A stretch of DNA of 64,000 bases, from contig JBAYIE010000012.1 of NCBI GenBank assembly GCA_041665785.1, positions 1 through 64,000 on the forward strand. The letters run 5' to 3'. The notes below the pieces were generated by a model, which worked only from the letters and a program-made list of their open reading frames with translations, was not told where the DNA came from and did not search any database. Both the position numbers and the translations under genes were made by a program. The first letter of the stretch is position 1, and each line of letters begins with the position of its first letter. The DNA comes from JBAYIE01 sp041665785 (GTDB lineage: Bacteria; Bacteroidota; Bacteroidia; UKL13-3). Shown in pieces: positions 42,565 to 50,183 of this stretch.

Positions 42565-43383
42565 ATGGAAGGCATAGTGGTTGATTCTGTTGTTTTGTTT
42601 CTTTTGGGGAGCATTGGTGGATTTATTTCAGGATTTTTAGGTGTTGGCGGTGGAATCATATATGTTCCAATACTGAGTTATTTTCTTTCGAAACTGGGAA
42701 TGCACGGGGATGAACTGGTAAAGGGAATTCTGGCCAATTCCCTTTTCACCATTATTTTTTCAGGTTCCATTTCGAGTTACAAACAATACAAATCAGGGAA
42801 TTTTTATGGTCGCAATATTCTTGAAACAGCTGTTCCCGGAATTGTAAGTGTATTGCTGATGACTTATCTGATCCGCAATGGAAGTTGGTACTCCATTACT
42901 GTATTCAATTATGTGTTTGCAACCATGTTGCTGGTTATTGCCGTTCGCATGTTTCGCAGGCAAAAGCAAATCACTGAAACGTATGAAGTCACACATCTGC
43001 AATATGGGGCAACAGGATTTGTTACCGGAATAGTAACGGCTTTATCGGGTTTGGGTGGAGGAATTATCATGGCTCCGGTATTCACTGATATCTTTAAACA
43101 AGACATAAAAAAGGCCAGTTCCATTTCCAATGGAGTCATTCCCATACTCGCTATTGCAGTCGGAATTTATAACCTCACAGGTGAACCGGCGATTCAGGTA
43201 CATGCATGGCAGGCCGGCTATATTGTTTTTCCTCTGGTGATCCCCATGATACTTTCAGCTTTCATTTTTGCTCCCATTGGTGTTGTCGTTTCGCATAAAA
43301 CTTCTGAACGCGTCATCCGCATCGTTTTTGCATCATTTGTAAGTTTGGTCTTCTTGAAAACCATGTGGCAAATAATCCGGTAA
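42565..43383 (+). CDS. TauE/SafE-family membrane transporter
   Basis: 272 residues with about eight hydrophobic segments and the two family repeats: GGFISGFLGVGGGIIYVPIL (near the N-terminus) and GIVTALSGLGGGIIMAPVF (about 155-173). The family exports sulfite, sulfoacetate or other small organic anions; the substrate here is unknown. It begins 15 nt after the protease gene and is likely cotranscribed. A distant ComA-like gene (53955) hints at sulfonate metabolism in this organism, but no direct link is shown. Confidence 0.88.
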   Translation: MEGIVVDSVVLFLLGSIGGFISGFLGVGGGIIYVPILSYFLSKLGMHGDELVKGILANSLFTIIFSGSISSYKQYKSGNFYGRNILETAVPGIVSVLLMTYLIRNGSWYSITVFNYVFATMLLVIAVRMFRRQKQITETYEVTHLQYGATGFVTGIVTALSGLGGGIIMAPVFTDIFKQDIKKASSISNGVIPILAIAVGIYNLTGEPAIQVHAWQAGYIVFPLVIPMILSAFIFAPIGVVVSHKTSERVIRIVFASFVSLVFLKTMWQIIR

Positions 43384-43387
43384 ACTA

Positions 43388-44053
43388 TTATTCGATCGGA
43401 AAAACACGTGCCACGGCATGCACCAGGTATGCTTTGCCATTGTCGGTTCCGGTACAATGAATATACGTACGGCGTTTATCTCCCTTTTTTAGAATAACCC
43501 TTCCCTTTGCACTCATTTTAAACAGTGCTCCGTGCGGCAAATCGTCGAGCATTTTCAATTCGGTTGCCTTTCGGTCGTAACGCAACAATGCCTTTACCAA
43601 TACAACATCACCTGTGTGAGTATACGACGGTCGCTGCATATGCCGGATCAAGGCATGTTCCACTTCAGGCGGAAAAATTCCTCGTCCGATAACGGGACGC
43701 ATATGAATTTTAAATTCTTCTTTCCATTCAGGACCATGAGGCTGATGATGATTGCCAAACTTTTTGAATGCGGTATGATGCGCCAATTCGTGCAGGAAGG
43801 TGATCAGAAAATCGAATGGATTTAAATTGTGATTGATGCTGATACGGTTTCCTTTACCCAGGTGCGGACTGTAATCACCCAACCGGTCCTTTCGTTCCAC
43901 CTCTATGTGCAGGTGCAAATTGAATTGCATCATCCGGTCGCTGCAATATTCAACGGCAGCAATTGGCAAAAACCGCGTAAGTTGCTTCATCAGGTGTTGT
44001 TTATGCACCAATTGTTCCGGAGTATACGTAGAGGCCGATAATGGAAGTTTCAC
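43388..44053 (-). CDS. SprT-like zinc metalloprotease domain protein (GTG start)
   Basis: 221 residues from GTG 44053. The frame is open further upstream to ATG 44206, but that overlaps the divergent gene at 44123 and lies upstream of a full promoter, so GTG is preferred. HELAHH (His88, Glu89, His92) is the zinc-binding active site of SprT/Spartan-like domains, with YSPHLGKGNRISINHNLNPFDFLITFLHE before it. The C-terminal half lacks the obvious CxxC zinc ribbon of some SprT proteins. Spartan relatives cleave DNA-protein crosslinks; the bacterial role is uncertain. It converges with the TauE/SafE gene with a gap of 4 nt. Confidence 0.85.
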   Translation of the reverse strand: MKLPLSASTYTPEQLVHKQHLMKQLTRFLPIAAVEYCSDRMMQFNLHLHIEVERKDRLGDYSPHLGKGNRISINHNLNPFDFLITFLHELAHHTAFKKFGNHHQPHGPEWKEEFKIHMRPVIGRGIFPPEVEHALIRHMQRPSYTHTGDVVLVKALLRYDRKATELKMLDDLPHGALFKMSAKGRVILKKGDKRRTYIHCTGTDNGKAYLVHAVARVFPIE

Positions 44054-44082
44054 GCGATTTTTTTGCAACTTAAAAACAAAAC

Positions 44083-44113
44083 CAAAAATATTACCTACTT
44101 TTATTGAACCAAA
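44083..44113 (-). promoter_or_regulatory. Promoter of the SprT-like gene
   Basis: On the minus strand TTTG at 44113-44110, 19 nt spacer, TATTTTTG at 44090-44083. A full match; predicted transcription start about 44076, which supports the GTG start at 44053. Confidence 0.7.
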
Positions 44114-44122
44114 TTTCCAGAC

Positions 44123-44416
44123 ATGAACACCAACCCAACTTTTGAGATCATCAACAAGGAGGATGTTCCCAAGTATCATTTTGTATCTTACGACGTACTG
44201 GATCATGAAGAAGACCGGAATGCACGAACCGAAGCTTTACAAAAGGCCATGATTTTAGGCAACAGCGATCATGTGAAGATCAAAATTTTCTTCATGACTC
44301 ATGAAGGATTGAAAGAAGTAGAAACTACCGTTTGGGCGGCAACCGATCAAAGTGTTGTTTTGAAAGGAGCCGTTTCAGTTCCCATCCATGCCATAACCCG
44401 TATTGAGTATCTATAA
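44123..44416 (+). CDS. Conserved hypothetical protein, 97 aa
   Basis: A short acidic alpha/beta protein without signal peptide or membrane segment. The N-terminal half is helical (EEDRNARTEALQKAMILGN); the second half alternates beta-like strands (VKIKIFFMTHEGLKEVETTVWAATDQSVVLKGAVSVPIHAITRIEYL), reminiscent of a small barrel such as Sm-like or SH3-like folds, but I cannot assign a family. It is divergent from the SprT-like gene, with a weak -7 element (TACTTTTA, 44096-44103) and a strong terminator behind it. Confidence 0.75.
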   Translation: MNTNPTFEIINKEDVPKYHFVSYDVLDHEEDRNARTEALQKAMILGNSDHVKIKIFFMTHEGLKEVETTVWAATDQSVVLKGAVSVPIHAITRIEYL

Positions 44417-44420
44417 ACAA

Positions 44421-44445
44421 AAAGTCCCGCTATGCGGGACCTTTT
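44421..44445 (+). terminator. Terminator after the 97-aa protein
   Basis: AAAGTCCCGC and GCGGGAC arms around TAT, followed by CTTTT. Confidence 0.8.
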
Positions 44446-44503
44446 GCGTAATCAATCGATATAAAACATGGCAACTGTAATTTCGTTGCTCAGGTTTCCG
44501 TAG

Positions 44504-44839
44504 TTAAAAGTTGAGAACTGTGGTTACCGGCTGCTGTTCATTGGGCACCGATTCATTCACCACCGGAATGTTCTCTTTGTTCTCAGTTTTCTTAACAGGA
44601 GTTGAGTTGCTTTTTGTTTTGGGCAATTCAGCCTGACCGAGAACTTCAAATTTATGCTCTTTTGCAAACATACCCAAAGCAATAGCTTGTTTTATTCCAT
44701 TGATAATCAAGCTGATCTCAAAATCATCAGCCGAGAGCCCTTTCGGGTTTACAGTGAAGGTCAGACGTTGATCCAAACAATAATCCAACAAGGTTTGGAT
44801 GGATTTTCTTTTCGATAAGAGGGTTACTTTTTCTTCCAT
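44504..44839 (-). CDS. Hypothetical cytoplasmic protein, 111 aa
   Basis: No signal peptide. Residues 1-70 look folded (KSIQTLLDYCLDQRLTFTVNPKG, then FEISLIINGIKQAIALGMFAKEHKFEVLG), while the last 40 are a disordered Lys/Asn/Pro/Glu linker (KTKSNSTPVKKTENKENIPVVNE). The pattern suggests a small alpha/beta domain, but I recognise no family. It is isolated between two terminated genes. Confidence 0.65.
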   Translation of the reverse strand: MEEKVTLLSKRKSIQTLLDYCLDQRLTFTVNPKGLSADDFEISLIINGIKQAIALGMFAKEHKFEVLGQAELPKTKSNSTPVKKTENKENIPVVNESVPNEQQPVTTVLNF

Positions 44840-45035
44840 AATTTTAGTATAAGTTTCTGATAATCAGTAATCTGATTTTGGTTTTTGACTTAGGTGAAGA
44901 TAGTCATGCCGGATGAAATGAAGAAATGAATGGGGTGATTTATACCCACAACTTTAGCTCCATAATTAACAGCCTATACACAAATTGAGTGGAATGGTGG
45001 AAAAGGGGTGGAAAAGACAGCAGTTATCCACGCAT

Positions 45036-47831
45036 TTAACGTAAAATCGTCACATTGCCCGAATCATAATAGGTGCTTTGATCCCAACCTGTATAGGAAA
45101 CCAGGTAAACATACACATCAGCCGGAGCTTCCCGGCCATCGTTTGTCTCACCCTTCCAATGCACATTCTTATCGTTGGTTTGAAAAATTAACTGCCCCCA
45201 CTTGTTGTAAACCCTAAGTTCATAGTCTTTTACAAATACATCCCGGATCGACCATTCATCATTGACACCATCCTGATTCACGGTAAAAGCATTGGGTACA
45301 TGTAATAAAGGAGATTGAATCAATTCGATCTGGTTGGATTGACTGTACAATACAGGAATAGCACTATTGTCATAATCCCCATCCAATATCAGCGGATTTT
45401 CCTGATTGGCTGTAACGTAATAGTAGAATTTGCCGGCTTTGGTATTAAGCTTATTATCGTTAAACTCTACAACTGTATTGTCCGTATTATCCAGCTTTTC
45501 AAACGGACGCAGATTATCTCCTTTGTATAATGTATAACATTTTGTGCCGTTATCCCAATACGTATATGGAGTCCAGTTTACATGGCTTTCAAATGGAACG
45601 GATACTCCATCCAATAAAATCGAACAGGCAATCTGCCCAGCAGGACCATAATTCTGGCAGGTATCCTTCATGATCACATGATAACAATATGAATAGCGCT
45701 GCACATCTACCTGATAATCGGTGAAGCTGGTATCACCGGTTTGAAAGTAATCGGCAAGTTCGCTGAAGTTGTCGTTTCCTCGTTTCGACTTATAAATATA
45801 ATACCGGGCAAAATCTTTCTCTTTTGTTTTCGGCCAGATCATCTGAATGGCCTTATTGTCTACAACCGTAACATTGAGCATTTTTTGCTGCTCCGGGGTT
45901 GGTTTCAGATTGGATGCTGTTTCGGTTGTTTCGGAGGAGGGGCCTTCAACACGGCAAAGGTTTTCGGTACGAATCAAATAACTGTAATTAGTGATCCGGT
46001 TATTAAAAGATGTATAATCAGTTAAGATAGAACGCTCAGCTTGCGGTTTAATGGAGTCAATCAATGCAAAGGTTCCGCCATCTACAGCACGATATGCATG
46101 ATACGATCGATAATACGGATTGATATAAGTGGAATCCGCAAATTCAATTCGTGTCTGATTGTTGTTTACCAATGTCATGCATAATATTCCCACAGGATCA
46201 ACTAACGGCATGGAATCAATATGAATGACCAGGGGTGCAGAATGATAAGTCGGGAAACATCCGTTATCCGTAACCTGCACCTCAAATGCATTGTATGATT
46301 TTCCGGTCTGACTGCAGTCTGTTTTCCAGCACAATTGCGATTGTCCCTGTTCAAATGCTTCGAATGAAAAAGGAGTATTTAATCCGGGATGTGTAGTATA
46401 GGCAGGATTTGCAAATGCATTTCCATTGATTTTTACTTTAATCGAGTCGCCCGGATCAGCTACCAAAATATCCAGACAAAGCTCGTCAGGAATGCGGACG
46501 GTAAAATTTCCGATTTCAGAGGAGTCTCCTGCTTCATTGCGGAACCAGATTTTTGGTTTGGTTGATGGCATCGAATCAATGCGAACGGAAAATGTTGATT
46601 TGGTTATTTTGGGTACGGGGCAACCATTGTCTCTCACTTCCACATTGAAAAATTGTATGGGTAAACCGGTCAGGCTGCAATCGGTTTGCCAGCAAAAACG
46701 GGTCGAACCATTTTTGAATCCGCTGAAAGAAAATGGTGAATCAATGGTAGGGCGCTGCTGAATATTCGGATTGTTAAACGCATTGCCGGAAATTTTCACA
46801 TATAAACTATCTGTAAAGTCGCTGAGATTTATATTGAAACAAACTTTTTCAGGAATGTGTACTGCATACGAACCGCTGGCAAATGTTCCATCCAGGTTTT
46901 TATACAATACCGCCGGAAAAGGATTCGAAAGGCAATTCGTTACACTGAACTGTAACTCGAGTCGTACCTCTCCTAACTTTTTGCCGAAACGGAATTCCTC
47001 CACGCGAATGGCTCCTACAAATACACCCACCTCGGTTGGAGTAACAGTAAGCTGACCTGTAATAGGGTGAATGCTTAATGCCGGACTTCCCCTTATTTCT
47101 TTTGTATCATCAAAACCGGGCTGCCAGGCTATGGTGGGATAAGGTCCAGCCTCCGGATCTGTGGTAGCCGGTTGATTCTGATCCAGCAATCCGTTCAAAG
47201 GTGTTATGAGAGAATAATGCAATGAATCTCCATCCGTTTCAACAAAATTCATGTTGTAGGTATATGGATTATCCTTGCATAAATAGGTAAAAGGATTGCT
47301 GGTGAATTCGGGTGTGGAATTATAAGCACCAAATGGGGGCACTTCAGCATAAATAGCTATGGCCGCCGCATTGGGAGAAACAATATTCTGAATGATTTTA
47401 TTCCGGCAGCAACGTTGATAAACAAAGTAATATCCTGCATTGCTGTTATAAGTAGCCGGACTGAAATTTATTAATTTGGTATACGTTCCCAATTCGGTAC
47501 AAACATCCGGTTCATCTGAACATTCAGGTCCAGACAATTTCAACTTAACAACAGTGGGTGCACCCATATCAATGACTTGCCTCCTGCCATGGGTTCCCAA
47601 ATCAAACATTCCAATGATACATGGTGAAGATCCCGGACCTCCGGTCATACCATCAAATGCTGCCTGTGCATTGTAACAATCGCGCAGTACTTTTAACGTA
47701 AGCTGATACGTATTTCCGGAAATATATTTTAATGAAATAGAACCACCCACAATATGAGTTGCTTCTGCATTCCTGTGAATGAAGAGCAATAACAACAAAC
47801 ATATCAGTGATTTACGCAACAAGGTGATCAA
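45036..47831 (-). CDS. Large T9SS type B cargo with two internal repeats
   Basis: 931 residues. The signal peptide ends near HRNAEAT. The first 300 residues (HIVGGSISLKYISGNTYQLTLKVLRDCYN and following) form a domain seen at the start of many large Bacteroidota surface proteins. Residues about 307-425 and 425-545 are a duplicated module, each with an IPxxxCxxI strand, GNAFxNP, FCW/LCW-TDCS-TG and VxDNGC. Two fibronectin-like stretches follow, then the gliding motility-associated C-terminal domain at about 850-931 (LLHVPNAFTVNQDGVNDEW, VYNKWGQLIF), which marks type IX export. A surface or secreted role is expected; adhesion is a guess. Confidence 0.88.
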   Translation of the reverse strand: MITLLRKSLICLLLLLFIHRNAEATHIVGGSISLKYISGNTYQLTLKVLRDCYNAQAAFDGMTGGPGSSPCIIGMFDLGTHGRRQVIDMGAPTVVKLKLSGPECSDEPDVCTELGTYTKLINFSPATYNSNAGYYFVYQRCCRNKIIQNIVSPNAAAIAIYAEVPPFGAYNSTPEFTSNPFTYLCKDNPYTYNMNFVETDGDSLHYSLITPLNGLLDQNQPATTDPEAGPYPTIAWQPGFDDTKEIRGSPALSIHPITGQLTVTPTEVGVFVGAIRVEEFRFGKKLGEVRLELQFSVTNCLSNPFPAVLYKNLDGTFASGSYAVHIPEKVCFNINLSDFTDSLYVKISGNAFNNPNIQQRPTIDSPFSFSGFKNGSTRFCWQTDCSLTGLPIQFFNVEVRDNGCPVPKITKSTFSVRIDSMPSTKPKIWFRNEAGDSSEIGNFTVRIPDELCLDILVADPGDSIKVKINGNAFANPAYTTHPGLNTPFSFEAFEQGQSQLCWKTDCSQTGKSYNAFEVQVTDNGCFPTYHSAPLVIHIDSMPLVDPVGILCMTLVNNNQTRIEFADSTYINPYYRSYHAYRAVDGGTFALIDSIKPQAERSILTDYTSFNNRITNYSYLIRTENLCRVEGPSSETTETASNLKPTPEQQKMLNVTVVDNKAIQMIWPKTKEKDFARYYIYKSKRGNDNFSELADYFQTGDTSFTDYQVDVQRYSYCYHVIMKDTCQNYGPAGQIACSILLDGVSVPFESHVNWTPYTYWDNGTKCYTLYKGDNLRPFEKLDNTDNTVVEFNDNKLNTKAGKFYYYVTANQENPLILDGDYDNSAIPVLYSQSNQIELIQSPLLHVPNAFTVNQDGVNDEWSIRDVFVKDYELRVYNKWGQLIFQTNDKNVHWKGETNDGREAPADVYVYLVSYTGWDQSTYYDSGNVTILR

Positions 47832-47930
47832 AGCTAAGGATATATGTGAGAAAAAAGTATGCCGCAGGTGTAAAAATTCAGGGTTACTAAACCAATCCTG
47901 AAAGGACGCAACAACCCTGTAAAAGATGAC

Positions 47931-47953
47931 CGCAACCCTAAAAGGGCTGCGGC
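47931..47953 (-). terminator. Possible terminator after RNase Y
   Basis: CCGCAACCC and GGG-TGCGG arms around TAAAA in the gap between RNase Y and the downstream cargo gene. The T run is poor, so the call is weak. Confidence 0.4.
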
Positions 47954-47984
47954 ATTAACAATTTATTAAGAAATTTTAGAGAGC

Positions 47985-49526
47985 TTATTTTGCGTAATTC
48001 ACTGCGCGCTTCTCGCGGATTACCGTAATTTTTATCTGACCCGGATAGGTCATTTCTTTCTGGATGCGTTGTGATAAATCTACCGATAAAATATCGGCCT
48101 GGGCATCGGTTACTTTTTCGGATTCTACAATCACACGTAATTCTCGTCCGGCCTGAATCGCATATGATTTTTCTACACCGGCATAACTGAGTGCAATGTT
48201 TTCGAGGTCCTTCAATCGCTTCATGTAATTCTCACTGTCTTCGCGGCGGGCACCCGGGCGGGCGCCGCTGATCGCATCGCAAGCCTGAATAATCGGAGAA
48301 AGAATAGAAGTCATTTCCACCTCGTCGTGATGCGCACCAATGGCATTCACTACTTCCCAATTTTCTTTGTATTTCTCAGCCAGTTTCATTCCGAGTAATG
48401 CATGCGGAGTTTCCGGATCATCATCGGGCACTTTACCAATATCGTGCAGCAAACCAGCACGCTTGGCCAGCTTCACATTCAATCCGAGTTCCGCAGCCAT
48501 GGTAGCACACAGGTTGGCTACTTCGCGGCTGTGCTGCAACAAATTCTGTCCGTAAGATGAGCGGTAACGCATGCGTCCAACCATACGAATCAGCTCCGGA
48601 TGTAATCCATGAATGCCCAAATCGATGCAGGTTCGTTCGCCGATTTCCACTACTTCCTCTTCCAGTTGTTTGCGTGTTTTGGCTACAATTTCTTCAATAC
48701 GAGCCGGGTGAATCCTTCCGTCTTGCACCAACCGGTGCAACGACAGGCGGGCAATCTCGCGGCGAATAGGATCGAAGCAGGAAAGGATAATGGCCTCCGG
48801 GGTATCGTCGACAATGATTTCTACTCCTGTGGCTGCTTCCAGTGCACGGATATTTCTTCCTTCACGTCCGATAATACGCCCTTTCATTTCATCGTTTTCG
48901 ATATTGAAAACCGATACTGAATTTTCAATGGCATGCTCAGCCGCTGTACGCTGAATAGAACTTAAAATAACTTTCTTGGCTTCTTTCCCGGCAGTAAGTT
49001 TTGCTTCATCCACAATTTCTTTGATGCTGCTCATAGCCTCGGTGCGGGCTTCTTCGGTTAAGGCTTCTACCAATTGCTTTTTGGCTTCTTCGGTTGAAAG
49101 GCCGGCAATTTTCTCGAGTTGTTTTAATTGATTGTGAATAGCCTTTTCAGCTTCTTCTTTCTTGATGGTAAGCGCTTCCATTTGCTTGGTGAGGGATGCG
49201 CGGATTTGTTCCAGATCAGCATCTTTTCGCTGCGTCTGTTCAATTTTCTGATTCAGTGTTTGCTCTTTTTGCTTGATGCGGTTTTCGCTGATCTGAACCT
49301 GTTGATTGCGTTGTTGAACTTCTTTTTCGTGTTCCGCCTTGAGTTGCAGGAAACGCTCTTTGGCTTCCAGCTGGCGGTCTTTTACGAGCATTTCGCCTTT
49401 TGTTTTTGCTTCGGCAAGAATGGATTCGGCATTATTCCGCAGGGCAGTACGGTTTAACAAGTACATACCTGCACCACCTATTCCCAAAGCGACCATGCCT
49501 ACAATGACTACTAAATAAATTTCCAT
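47985..49526 (-). CDS. rny: Ribonuclease Y
   Basis: 513 residues. An N-terminal membrane anchor (about 4-24) is followed by a long coiled coil (about 30-190), a KH RNA-binding domain (GRIIGREGRNIRALEAATGVE, about 215-235) and an HD phosphohydrolase domain with LLHDIGKV and AHHDE. The enzyme starts mRNA turnover by endonucleolytic cleavage at the membrane. Domain order and length are standard. The ZapA-like gene lies 57 bp upstream on the same strand, an arrangement often seen in Bacteroidota. Confidence 0.96.
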   Translation of the reverse strand: MEIYLVVIVGMVALGIGGAGMYLLNRTALRNNAESILAEAKTKGEMLVKDRQLEAKERFLQLKAEHEKEVQQRNQQVQISENRIKQKEQTLNQKIEQTQRKDADLEQIRASLTKQMEALTIKKEEAEKAIHNQLKQLEKIAGLSTEEAKKQLVEALTEEARTEAMSSIKEIVDEAKLTAGKEAKKVILSSIQRTAAEHAIENSVSVFNIENDEMKGRIIGREGRNIRALEAATGVEIIVDDTPEAIILSCFDPIRREIARLSLHRLVQDGRIHPARIEEIVAKTRKQLEEEVVEIGERTCIDLGIHGLHPELIRMVGRMRYRSSYGQNLLQHSREVANLCATMAAELGLNVKLAKRAGLLHDIGKVPDDDPETPHALLGMKLAEKYKENWEVVNAIGAHHDEVEMTSILSPIIQACDAISGARPGARREDSENYMKRLKDLENIALSYAGVEKSYAIQAGRELRVIVESEKVTDAQADILSVDLSQRIQKEMTYPGQIKITVIREKRAVNYAK

Positions 49527-49583
49527 ACCTTAATGGTTTAATGAATACGAAATAAAATAAGGCAGGTTAACGGGTGGGGTCGG

Positions 49584-49871
49584 TTACAGATTTACAGGCT
49601 CGAGCATCTGCTGCAATTGTTGCACTTCCTTCTGCAATAGTTCCTGCTCGCGGGAATGTGTATTTTTCAGCCGTATCAACTCATATGCTATTTCCAGGCT
49701 TATCATGGAAAGCATGTCTTGCATATCCTTTACCGCAAAAAGCTGTTGTAAATCTTTCAGCTTATCGTTTATAAGCTTTGCCGCCCGTCGTACCATTTCT
49801 TCTTCATCTGCCTGAACAGTAAGCGGATAAGACCGGTTGGCTATATTTACTTTAATGGATAATTCTTCCAC
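49584..49871 (-). CDS. zapA: ZapA-like cell division protein
   Basis: 95 residues: an N-terminal beta region (ELSIKVNIANRSYPLTVQADEEEMVRRAAKLINDKL) as in ZapA, then a long C-terminal coiled coil (LQQLFAVKDMQDMLSMISLEIAYELIRL and a Gln/Leu-rich end). ZapA proteins bind FtsZ filaments and promote ring formation. A coiled-coil protein gene ends 8 nt upstream and may encode a partner. Confidence 0.88.
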   Translation of the reverse strand: MEELSIKVNIANRSYPLTVQADEEEMVRRAAKLINDKLKDLQQLFAVKDMQDMLSMISLEIAYELIRLKNTHSREQELLQKEVQQLQQMLEPVNL

Positions 49872-49879
49872 GTAACAGC

Positions 49880-50179
49880 TTAATGTTTTTCACCAATTAA
49901 TCTGATACACTCCTCGATATCACGGATATAGCGATTGATTACCAGTGCAATTTCAGCTTTATCGGCGCTTTTATCTTGAAGTGCTACAGCAATGTTAACG
50001 ATTTTATTTTGTTCTTCTAAAGTCCGGGTTAGAATTTTTTCCTTCTGCAAACGGGCATTCAGTGTTTCCAATTCCTGCAGAAGCGTCTTTACCTGCTTCT
50101 CAAGCGCTTGTTTATCAGCTAACAATCGGGCCACCTTTGCCCGAATAACCTGGATCTGCTGGTTCATTTCGCCCGACAT
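49880..50179 (-). CDS. Coiled-coil protein next to zapA
   Basis: 99 residues from ATG 50179 (ATG 50167 is also possible; a longer frame to 50215 would overlap the malic enzyme gene). Residues about 10-65 form a Gln/Lys/Leu coiled coil (LLADKQALEKQVKTLLQELETLNARLQKEK); the end (AEIALVINRYIRDIEECIRLIGE) is also helical. No signal peptide. Not a known enzyme. Position between maeB and zapA, with gaps of 4 and 8 nt, suggests a small division-associated partner. This is inferred from neighbourhood only. Confidence 0.75.
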   Translation of the reverse strand: MSGEMNQQIQVIRAKVARLLADKQALEKQVKTLLQELETLNARLQKEKILTRTLEEQNKIVNIAVALQDKSADKAEIALVINRYIRDIEECIRLIGEKH

Positions 50180-50183
50180 ACTG

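Noticed and set aside
44054..44206. N-terminal extension of the SprT-like gene to ATG 44206
   Set aside because: Lies upstream of a full-consensus promoter on that strand and overlaps the divergent 97-residue gene.
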